Below the pieces are notes generated by a model. It was not told the DNA's origin. It searched no databases and saw only the letters and a program-made list of their open reading frames with translations. From NCBI GenBank assembly GCA_007117175.1, contig SKGZ01000021.1, positions 1-5,793 of the forward strand: a DNA stretch of 5,793 bases, read 5' to 3'. This document shows, in pieces, positions 1-4,766 of the stretch. Numbering within the stretch: position 1 is the first letter of the stretch; each line of letters starts with the position of its first letter. Made by a program: the position numbers and the translations under genes. This stretch comes from Bacteriovoracales bacterium (lineage in GTDB: Bacteria; Bdellovibrionota; Bacteriovoracia; Bacteriovoracales; Bacteriovoracaceae).

Positions 1-148
1 ATCATTAGGAGCTTGGGGAGGAGATTTTCTTTTAATGGCCACTTCTTTGCCAATGGAGCAAGTTCAAGATTACTTTGAGCGAAAAGGATTAAAAAACTTA
101 CTTAAGTTTAATGATGTCATTTACAATGAGTTGAATGAACAGTCATGA
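1..148 (+). CDS. 3' end of a GHMP-family kinase (GYDIA-type), partial
   Basis: This is the last 48 codons of a gene that begins before the window. The peptide starts SLGAWGGDFLLMATS and ends with a Tyr/Phe-Lys-rich tail and a TGA stop. The 'SLGAWGGDF' segment matches, from memory, the third (C-terminal) motif of the GYDIA-family GHMP kinases. Those are small-molecule kinases best known next to mevalonate-pathway genes in Bacteroidetes. The motif takes the place of the usual Gly-rich GAGGGG loop near the phosphate acceptor. The stop overlaps the start of mvaD in ATGA, so it is the upstream member of the same operon. By elimination it may phosphorylate mevalonate or phosphomevalonate, since the other kinase here looks like mevalonate kinase. 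Substrate is inferred, and the ATP-binding part is not visible. Confidence 0.72.
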   Translation, partial: SLGAWGGDFLLMATSLPMEQVQDYFERKGLKNLLKFNDVIYNELNEQS

Positions 149-1131
149 AGAAAGTAAATATTGATCTATGCTCTTGGCCCAATATTGCATTGATTAAGTA
201 CTGGGGAAAAAAATCTGGACAAACACCTTTAAATCCATCATTAAGTGTCAATTTAAATCGTGCTCAAACTCGATTTACCGGGCAGATAAGTGTTCATGAT
301 CAGAAGAAAGCTCAACTTCGACTGAATCAGTTCGAAGACAAACTACAAAAAAAACTAGATGAATTTTCCTTGCAGCATAGCTGGGTAAACCAGCTTTTAC
401 TAGAACTACAAAGTGAAAATAACTTTCCCCATTCTTGCGGGATCGCCTCATCCGCTTCGAGTATGAGTGCTTTTGCTAAAGTGTTGGCCTTCAGTTATCA
501 ATCTTTTTTTGATGAAAGACCATCTATGGAGCAAATCAGTTCATGGGCCCGTTTTTTTTCAGGTAGTGCCTGTCGCTCTATTGAAAAAGGCTGGTTCCTC
601 TGGGGACAAACAGAGCTTCATGCTAACACTAGTGACTTTTATAGTGTCAAAATAGATCAGATTCACCCATCATTTTCTCAACTTTGTGACACTATTCTTA
701 TTTTTGATGATTCAGTCAAGCAGTTAAGCTCAACTGAGGGGCATCAGTTGATGGAAAATCACCCACAAAAAAACCAGAGAAGACAAAGGGCCAATGAAAG
801 ATTAGAGCAATTGTTAAAAGCGTTAGCCGAAGGTCAGACCGAAAAATTTTGCCACTTAGTTGAAGCAGAGGCCCTCGACTTACACTTTTTGATGATGACT
901 GGCCTTCGGCCCTATAGCCTTTTAAGTGGATTGAGTTTGGAGATGATTAAAAGTATGTGGAAGTTTCGAGAAGAGCAAAATCTTTTTATCACTTTTACCA
1001 TTGATGCTGGTCCTAATTTACACTTAATTTATCCCCTTAAAAATCAAAATATGATTCAGCGTTGGTTAGCTGATCACCCACTGAAAGATAGTTTTACTTG
1101 CTTTGAGGATACCCTAGGGGAAAAATTTTGA
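145..1131 (+). CDS. mvaD: Diphosphomevalonate decarboxylase
   Basis: It catalyses the ATP-dependent decarboxylation of mevalonate 5-diphosphate to isopentenyl diphosphate, the last step of the classical mevalonate pathway, in the cytoplasm. The 328 residues match the family's usual length. Family motifs appear in order: NIALIKYWGKK at 13-23; the ATP-binding loop GIASSAS at 99-105 (usually GLASSAAG); GSACRS at 140-145 with the substrate-binding Arg144; SSTEGH at 195-200; the helix EAEALDLHFLMMT at 240-252; and IDAGPN at 286-291 with the catalytic Asp287. Keeping Arg144 and Asp287 argues for the diphosphomevalonate enzyme rather than an archaeal phosphomevalonate decarboxylase. The ATG start is in ATGA with the upstream kinase's stop. 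No good ribosome binding site precedes it, so translation is probably coupled. Identification is firm. Confidence 0.96.
   Translation: MKKVNIDLCSWPNIALIKYWGKKSGQTPLNPSLSVNLNRAQTRFTGQISVHDQKKAQLRLNQFEDKLQKKLDEFSLQHSWVNQLLLELQSENNFPHSCGIASSASSMSAFAKVLAFSYQSFFDERPSMEQISSWARFFSGSACRSIEKGWFLWGQTELHANTSDFYSVKIDQIHPSFSQLCDTILIFDDSVKQLSSTEGHQLMENHPQKNQRRQRANERLEQLLKALAEGQTEKFCHLVEAEALDLHFLMMTGLRPYSLLSGLSLEMIKSMWKFREEQNLFITFTIDAGPNLHLIYPLKNQNMIQRWLADHPLKDSFTCFEDTLGEKF
1116..1121 (+). promoter_or_regulatory. Ribosome binding site for a TTG start
   Basis: AGGGGA lies six bases before the TTG at 1128, inside the last codons of mvaD. It supports TTG as the true start of the following kinase gene. No ATG or GTG in that frame lies nearby, and the protein's first motif begins only eight residues in, so the start cannot be much further downstream. 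Confidence 0.6.
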
Positions 1132-2039
1132 TTGATAAGAGCTATCCAGCTAAAATTTTACTTTTTGGTGAATACAGTGTGATCCATCAATCAAAAGCGC
1201 TGGCCATTCCTTTAAAGAATTTTTTTGGTTGCTGGAAAAAAAATCCCTTGCAAGCTCACCAACTTGAACAGTTTTTAGCATACCTTAAAGTGTTAATCGA
1301 GAGTGAAAAACAGTTTTTTCCCTTCGAGGGGTTAAGGCCCTTCATTGCGGATTTAGAACAAGGTCAATACTTTGAATCTTCTATTGGCCCTGGTAAAGGA
1401 TTAGGTAGCTCAGGAGCTTTTTGCGCTGCCGTTTATCAAAAATATTTTCAAAGAAGTGATCATAGTTTACTGGAAATGAAGAAGGCGTTAAGTTTATTGG
1501 AAAATTTTCATCACTCTCGCAGCTCTGGTATTGATCCTCTAGTCAGCCTATTGCAAACTCCAATTCTTTGCCATGGGCTAGAGAAAATTGAGGTTTTATC
1601 CAACGATATAAGTTTTGAGGATCTTTATCAGCAAACTGGCCTGCGAACCTGGCTGGTGGACTCCATGCAGACCAGGAGGACTTCTCCTTTAGTAGATCTT
1701 TATCACCTTCAATGTGAGAATGCTGAGTATTTACAACAAATGCTAAAAAGCTATTGCCCCCTGGTGGATCAGTTGATAGGCAATCTCAATGGAGCAGACT
1801 CTTTATGGGTAGAAAAACTCAATCAATTATGCTCTCAACAGTATCAATTTTTTGCCCAAATGTTTAGGCCTTTGAACCTGCAACAGCTACAAAAAAGGCG
1901 AGAAAATGGTGATTACTTTCTAAAATTATGTGGAGCAGGTGGTGGAGGTTACTATCTTGTTTTTGAGATGACGCCTGATAGTTTATGTCAGGATTTTTCA
2001 CCTACCCAATGCATCGATTTAGTTTCTACACTAGGGTAA
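1128..2039 (+). CDS. GHMP-family kinase, probably mevalonate kinase
   Basis: It is an ATP-dependent kinase of the GHMP superfamily, most likely phosphorylating mevalonate to mevalonate 5-phosphate. The three GHMP motifs are present: AKILLFGEYSV at 8-18; the phosphate-binding loop GPGKGLGSSGAF at 87-98; and KLCGAGGGGYY at 266-276. Between them SSGID at 132-136 corresponds to the 'PSGxD' of mevalonate kinases, giving Asp136 as the likely catalytic base. FGEYSVIH resembles the 'FGEHaVvyG' of mevalonate kinase but has Tyr for His. The 303-residue length fits. It starts with TTG in a TTGA overlap with the mvaD stop, so the genes are translationally coupled. Phosphomevalonate kinase is the main alternative, because the upstream gene is a second GHMP kinase and the two must divide the two phosphorylations. 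For that reason I give no symbol. Confidence 0.82.
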   Translation: MIDKSYPAKILLFGEYSVIHQSKALAIPLKNFFGCWKKNPLQAHQLEQFLAYLKVLIESEKQFFPFEGLRPFIADLEQGQYFESSIGPGKGLGSSGAFCAAVYQKYFQRSDHSLLEMKKALSLLENFHHSRSSGIDPLVSLLQTPILCHGLEKIEVLSNDISFEDLYQQTGLRTWLVDSMQTRRTSPLVDLYHLQCENAEYLQQMLKSYCPLVDQLIGNLNGADSLWVEKLNQLCSQQYQFFAQMFRPLNLQQLQKRRENGDYFLKLCGAGGGGYYLVFEMTPDSLCQDFSPTQCIDLVSTLG

Positions 2040-2052
2040 GTGAATTATTTTC

Positions 2053-2059
2053 AAAGGAG
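2053..2059 (+). promoter_or_regulatory. Strong ribosome binding site fixing the start at 2067
   Basis: AAAGGAG sits seven bases before the ATG at 2067. An in-frame GTG at 2040 directly abuts the previous stop but lies upstream of this site. Another GTG at 2061 is only one base from it. The ATG at 2067 is therefore the real start, and it gives a clean signal peptide. Confidence 0.8.
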
Positions 2060-2066
2060 TGTGAAG

Positions 2067-2501
2067 ATGTCATTGAAGACTTTTTCCTTATTTATTTTGT
2101 TCTTTGCTCAATTGAGCTTTGCCGATCATGAAATCTACGATGAGTATTATGACCAAAAGTCTGGTTGGAGTTTTCCTATTTGTCGCAGTCTTGCTCTAGA
2201 TGGTGCTCAGCGTGTGGCACTGGCCCAACTGGTCAGCCGCAAGGCCGTTCCCATGGGAATGGTGAAAAGAAGGTTGATCTCCGCTCAGTCAGACTTAAGA
2301 GCTGTGATCACCGACGAAAACTCAGTTTTAGCAGATGCCACTAGGCTGATGAAGCGCAGAACCGCGTTGCAAAATCAAATGAATGAACACTTGGCCGACT
2401 TTTGGCAATCATTTTACTTTGAAGTACTTGGCCCCACTCAAAGAGCACCTGCTTATCGCTGCGCAAGGCTCTTGGAGCGATTGACACAAATTTTGCTCTA
2501 G
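2067..2501 (+). CDS. Small exported helical protein, possibly Spy/CpxP-like
   Basis: I do not recognise this as a named gene. The 144-residue product has a signal peptide (MSLKTFSLFILFFAQLSFA, cleavage after Ala19 predicted by eye) and a mature part that looks almost wholly helical and amphipathic with many Arg/Lys, Gln and Leu. Two short elements recall the LTxxQ motifs of the Spy/CpxP/zinc-resistance periplasmic proteins: LALDGAQ at 42-48 and LGPTQR at 121-126. They flank a long helical middle, as in that fold. Cys39 and Cys132 each lie next to one of these elements and could form a disulfide. The gene follows the mevalonate kinase by 27 bases and probably rides on its transcript, but nothing links it to isoprenoid synthesis. 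A periplasmic chaperone or metal/stress sensor role is speculative. Its stop overlaps that of the convergent crotonase-like gene. Confidence 0.75.
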   Translation: MSLKTFSLFILFFAQLSFADHEIYDEYYDQKSGWSFPICRSLALDGAQRVALAQLVSRKAVPMGMVKRRLISAQSDLRAVITDENSVLADATRLMKRRTALQNQMNEHLADFWQSFYFEVLGPTQRAPAYRCARLLERLTQILL

Positions 2502-3319
2502 GCTTCTTGTTCGTTTTTAATTAAAGTCATGCGAACAGCATTTTTAATCTCTTTGGCCGGAGTAAAGTTGTCTGCTGACTTTTTCCAGTCTTGAGAATAA
2601 AGAGCTCCTTGGAAAACAGAAAATTCACTTTTAAGTGTTTGCTCAAAGGCAAAAATTAAATGCTGGTTAATATTGAGTTTATTTTGAATTCGACAACCAG
2701 CTGATTGGGAGCAAAAGGACTCAAGATATTGTTCAATCACTTCTTGACGGTTTTCACTATCATAACAATTGGCTAAAAAACCACAGCTCTCTAGGCTTTG
2801 AGTTTGGATAGTCGCTGCCGAGAAGATCCAATTTTTGTATTGATTAAGCCCTGCTATTTCCTTAAAGACAAAGGCACTGCCAAGAGCAGGCAGACCATGG
2901 GCTAGATAATCCCATTTAAATTTAGCACCTCGGTGGGCCAGGCGAAGGTCTGCACATAAAAAGAGATCAATTCCTAAATTATCCGCCCCCTCACCATAAT
3001 CAACAATCACATTTTGTGGACATTGCATAATTAACTTTTGAATGCTCAGAGTTTTTTCTTGCAGCTTGATAATTTTATCGGCTTCAAGACTTTGATAGTT
3101 TTTTAAACCTGCAGAAAAACGAGCACTGGAGGAATCAATCAATAAACTTTGAATTTCCACATTAGCACTGGCCCAGCGTAAAATAGATTCTAATTCAAAC
3201 AGAGTCTCCATATTGATTTCATTTTCTTTTTCAGCTCGGTTAAGTGTAATTCTTAAACTGCGGTGTTCTCTGCAGAGTTGAGTGCATAGAGTGTTGAATT
3301 GAAAGAGTGAAGACGACAT
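2498..3319 (-). CDS. Crotonase-fold protein (enoyl-CoA hydratase/isomerase-like), diverged
   Basis: This is a 273-residue member of the crotonase superfamily, which binds acyl-CoA thioesters. RITLNRAEKENEINMETL at 23-40 matches the N-terminal 'vtLNrP...N' strand. SSARFSAGLK at 64-73 matches the first oxyanion-hole segment (A-FSAGaD). YGEGADNLGIDLFLCADLRLA at 108-128 matches the 'G-A-GGG-eLalacD-riA' segment, and GLPALGSA at 142-149 follows. Aligned by eye to rat hydratase, its catalytic Glu144 becomes Asp118, Glu164 becomes Tyr138, and the oxyanion Gly141 becomes Leu. Hydratase activity is therefore doubtful, and another crotonase chemistry or a non-enzymatic role is possible. Eight Cys is a high count. 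The ATG at 3319 is chosen because AAGGA lies eight bases upstream and a good promoter lies at 3387-3415. An extended start at 3427 would lie upstream of that promoter. Confidence 0.82.
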   Translation of the reverse strand: MSSSLFQFNTLCTQLCREHRSLRITLNRAEKENEINMETLFELESILRWASANVEIQSLLIDSSSARFSAGLKNYQSLEADKIIKLQEKTLSIQKLIMQCPQNVIVDYGEGADNLGIDLFLCADLRLAHRGAKFKWDYLAHGLPALGSAFVFKEIAGLNQYKNWIFSAATIQTQSLESCGFLANCYDSENRQEVIEQYLESFCSQSAGCRIQNKLNINQHLIFAFEQTLKSEFSVFQGALYSQDWKKSADNFTPAKEIKNAVRMTLIKNEQEA

Positions 3320-3322
3320 AAT

Positions 3323-3370
3323 AACCATCCTTGGTTGAGTGGTGATGAAACATCCATCCTTAGATGTTTC
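3323..3370 (-). promoter_or_regulatory. Tandem hairpin leader with GGA loops, possible CsrA/RsmA target
   Basis: The leader RNA of the crotonase-like gene can form two hairpins. The first (3370-3347) has a perfect 8-bp stem GAAACATC/GATGTTTC around the loop TAAGGATG. The second (3336-3323) has a perfect 5-bp stem AACCA/TGGTT around the loop AGGA. That AGGA is the ribosome binding site for the ATG at 3319. The sequence AAGGATGG occurs in both, at 3361-3354 and 3332-3325, and the two GGA cores are 29 bases apart. GGA in a hairpin loop with one site over the Shine-Dalgarno is the known arrangement of CsrA-repressed leaders. Each site matches 9 of 12 positions of the RUACARGGAUGU consensus by my count. 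Binding is inference. Confidence 0.5.
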
Positions 3371-3386
3371 GGTTGCTCTTAACTTT

Positions 3387-3415
3387 ATTTTTTCGCGACT
3401 TTTTGAAAGTGTCAA
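3387..3415 (-). promoter_or_regulatory. Sigma-70-type promoter of the crotonase-like gene
   Basis: On the minus strand a perfect TTGACA (3415-3410) is followed after 17 bases by AAAAAT (3392-3387), four of six matches to TATAAT. It would start transcription near 3380 and leave a leader of about 60 bases that contains both hairpins. It also rules against a start codon at 3427. Confidence 0.55.
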
Positions 3416-3421
3416 AGGGGA

Positions 3422-3448
3422 TTGCACATTTTACTTTAACTGGTGCAA
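3422..3448. repeat. Interrupted palindrome upstream of the crotonase promoter
   Basis: TTGCAC and GTGCAA form a perfect 6-bp inverted repeat separated by 15 bases. On the minus strand it ends seven bases before the -35 element at 3410-3415. There is no T-run, so a terminator is unlikely. A regulator binding site is possible, but a 6-bp repeat with this spacing can arise by chance. Confidence 0.3.
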
Positions 3449-3470
3449 AAAGTGACTAGCTCAGTCTTTA
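3447..3470 (-). terminator. Weak possible terminator after trxB
   Basis: Just past the trxB stop the minus strand reads GACT, a five-base loop GAGCT, AGTC, then ACTTTTT. The 4-bp stem can be lengthened by pairing AAA of the stop region with the T-run across a two-base bulge. This is weaker than a typical intrinsic terminator and may allow read-through to the crotonase-like gene. Confidence 0.25.
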
Positions 3471-4391
3471 ATGGCCCTCTAGGAATCTCTCTGCTTTTAT
3501 AGCCGCTTGGCAACCTGAACCGGCAGCTGTGATGGCCTGGCGATAAATGGGGTCTTGTACATCACCACAGGCAAAGACTCCTGGAATAGATGTTTCAGGG
3601 CCATTATGGGTTTTTAGGAAACCGTTTTGGTCGGTTTCTAGCTGTCCTTTGAGAAAGGAAGTATTGGGAGTGTGTCCAATCGCATAAAATAAACCGTCAG
3701 TTTTTCTAGTTTGCACTTCATCGCTCTTAAGATTGCGAACCTCAATGCCTTTGACTCCTTGTTCATCAAAAAGAATTTTTTCGACTGCACTGTCCCAGAT
3801 GAATTGAATCTTTTCATTTTTAAAAGCGCGATCTTGCATAGGCTTAGAGGCACGTAAGGTGTCACGGCGGTGGATCACATAAACTTCCTTGGCAAATTTG
3901 GCAATAAAAGTAGCGTCTTCCATGGCGGTGTCTCCACCTCCTACCACATGCACTATCTTATCTTTGTAGAAAAAGCCATCACAAGTGGCACAAGTACTGA
4001 CTCCGCGACCGGTGAGTTCTTTTTCATTCTCTAGACCTAAAAACTTAGCCGAAGCTCCGGTGGAAATGATCACAGTCTCAGCAGTATAGTTCTTGCCATT
4101 TTCTAAGCTGATGGTGAAGGGACGCTTTTGCAAATCCACTGAAGCCACTGAATCATTGGTGCATTCAGCGCCAAATCTTTGTGCTTGCGCGCGCATTTGC
4201 GAAATTAATTCCGGACCTAGAATTCCTTGGGAAAAACCTGGAAAATTATCCACATCGGTGGTCAGCGTTAATTGTCCTCCTGGCTCATGTCCCTCAAGCA
4301 CCAGTGGTTGCATCTCAGCTCTAGCGGTGTAAATAGCAGCAGTCAATCCAGCAGGGCCGGAACCAATAATAATAACCTTGCGATGATCCAT
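3468..4391 (-). CDS. trxB: Thioredoxin reductase (NADPH, FAD)
   Basis: This cytoplasmic flavoenzyme transfers electrons from NADPH through FAD and a redox-active cysteine pair to thioredoxin. The 307 residues match the low-molecular-weight bacterial type. The FAD-binding loop GSGPAG is at 10-15, and EPGGQL with TTDVDNFPGF spans 36-53. The active-site CATC is at 134-137 followed by DGFFYKDK. The NADPH-binding loop GGGDTA is at 151-156. HRRDTLRAS at 174-182 carries the arginines that select NADPH over NADH. The closing FAD motif GVFACGDVQDP is at 271-281. The ATG at 4391 has AAGGA nine bases upstream, overlapping the stop codon of the preceding 74-residue gene only 12 bases away. The two are thus very likely co-transcribed and coupled. 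Nothing is missing, and it should be active. Confidence 0.97.
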   Translation of the reverse strand: MDHRKVIIIGSGPAGLTAAIYTARAEMQPLVLEGHEPGGQLTLTTDVDNFPGFSQGILGPELISQMRAQAQRFGAECTNDSVASVDLQKRPFTISLENGKNYTAETVIISTGASAKFLGLENEKELTGRGVSTCATCDGFFYKDKIVHVVGGGDTAMEDATFIAKFAKEVYVIHRRDTLRASKPMQDRAFKNEKIQFIWDSAVEKILFDEQGVKGIEVRNLKSDEVQTRKTDGLFYAIGHTPNTSFLKGQLETDQNGFLKTHNGPETSIPGVFACGDVQDPIYRQAITAAGSGCQAAIKAERFLEGH

Positions 4392-4400
4392 AGTGACTAA

Positions 4401-4405
4401 TCCTT
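4401..4405 (-). promoter_or_regulatory. trxB ribosome binding site overlapping the upstream stop
   Basis: AAGGA on the minus strand lies nine bases before the trxB ATG, and two of its bases belong to the TAA stop (4406-4404) of the small upstream gene. Ribosomes finishing the small gene would sit on this site, which suggests coupled translation. Confidence 0.65.
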
Positions 4406-4628
4406 ATTCTTCAGTATTGGTTGATTCAGTTTTGCTCTCTTCTGATTTTAATACCCCTAATTGGGCCTTAATAGCATCAGGTCTATCATCCTTATCAGCA
4501 TTGAGCTCATAATAGGCTTGAACGCTCACTAGATTCTCAGGCTCGTTGGCCTTCTCTGTCAGCCGATAGTTTTGACCGGTCAGCGAGCATTCATAATTGT
4601 AAAATTTCTTTTCTTTTCTTCTTTTCAC
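4404..4628 (-). CDS. Conserved-looking 74-residue charged protein upstream of trxB
   Basis: I do not recognise a named family. The protein has a basic start (MKRRKEKK), a compact middle FYNYECSLTGQNYRLTEK (9-26) rich in aromatic residues with a single Cys14, a helix-like segment ENLVSVQAYYELNADKDDRPDAIKAQLGV (31-59), and an acidic Ser/Thr/Glu tail (61-74). It has no signal peptide or membrane segment, so it is cytoplasmic. The start is GTG at 4628 with a weak GGGGA six bases upstream. The reading frame stays open further upstream but offers no ATG, GTG or TTG there, and the promoter lies within that stretch. Evidence that it is real comes from that promoter, its ordered composition and the 12-base gap to trxB. 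A role with thioredoxin reductase is only suggested by context. Confidence 0.7.
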   Translation of the reverse strand: MKRRKEKKFYNYECSLTGQNYRLTEKANEPENLVSVQAYYELNADKDDRPDAIKAQLGVLKSEESKTESTNTEE

Positions 4629-4661
4629 TTTTTTCCCCGTTGATGTAGATGATTTATCACT

Positions 4662-4690
4662 TTTATAGGTGATTGCGCCAAAGGTGACAA
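4662..4690 (-). promoter_or_regulatory. Near-consensus sigma-70 promoter of the small gene and trxB
   Basis: On the minus strand TTGTCA (4690-4685, five of six) is followed after 17 bases by TATAAA (4667-4662, five of six). The predicted start near 4655 gives a leader of about 27 bases before the GTG at 4628. It would drive the small gene and trxB together. Confidence 0.68.
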
Positions 4691-4696
4691 GGGGGA

Positions 4697-4715
4697 TTCA
4701 ACAATAGCTGTTGAA
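4697..4715. repeat. 7-bp inverted repeat between the divergent promoters
   Basis: TTCAACA and TGTTGAA form a perfect 7-bp inverted repeat with a five-base centre ATAGC. Its left arm is six bases from the -35 element of the trxB-side promoter. Its right arm overlaps the possible -35 element of the plus-strand gene. This placement suits an operator acting on both promoters. No regulator is identified. Confidence 0.4.
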
Positions 4716-4739
4716 AGCTTGGGGACAACAGGTTAGACT
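4711..4739 (+). promoter_or_regulatory. Possible promoter of the barrel-protein gene
   Basis: TTGAAA (4711-4716), 17 bases, then TAGACT (4734-4739, four of six). It is the best plus-strand candidate before the ATG at 4767 and would start transcription near 4746, just at the AAGGA. That leaves almost no sequence ahead of the ribosome binding site, so the true promoter may differ. Confidence 0.35.
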
Positions 4740-4766
4740 TTTATTAAGGATAATCAAAACTTAAAA

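Noticed and set aside
467..655. 62-codon open frame on the plus strand within mvaD
   Set aside because: It lies entirely inside the well-supported mvaD gene in another frame and shows no protein-like features.
2040..2066. GTG start at 2040 for the small exported protein
   Set aside because: It would put nine extra residues before an otherwise ideal signal peptide and place the strong AAAGGAG inside the coding region. The ATG at 2067 fits better.
2461..2501. Short GCTC/GAGC pairings near the convergent stops as a bidirectional terminator
   Set aside because: The stems are only 4 bp with no adjacent T-run on either strand. They do not meet a reasonable terminator standard.
3347..3370. 8-bp hairpin as an intrinsic terminator between trxB and the crotonase-like gene
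   Set aside because: Neither strand has a T-run after the stem, and it lies downstream of the likely crotonase promoter, so it belongs to that gene's leader.
3320..3427. N-terminal extension of the crotonase-like protein to an ATG at 3427 (or to the ATG at 3328)
   Set aside because: The extension carries no crotonase feature, lies over a TTGACA promoter and two leader hairpins, and has no ribosome binding site. The ATG at 3328 is inside the AAGGATGG Shine-Dalgarno itself. The ATG at 3319 has ideal spacing.
3638..3865. 75-codon open frame on the minus strand within trxB
   Set aside because: It is a shifted-frame shadow of trxB, with no ribosome binding site or recognisable motif.
4093..4332. 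79-codon open frame on the plus strand, antisense to trxB
   Set aside because: It is a complementary-strand shadow of the conserved FAD-binding part of trxB. Composition (many Cys, Pro, Ser) is that of antisense translation.
4629..4675. Longer version of the 74-residue protein, since the frame is open upstream of the GTG
   Set aside because: No ATG, GTG or TTG occurs in that stretch before the in-frame stop, and a near-consensus promoter sits in it, with transcription predicted to begin near 4655.
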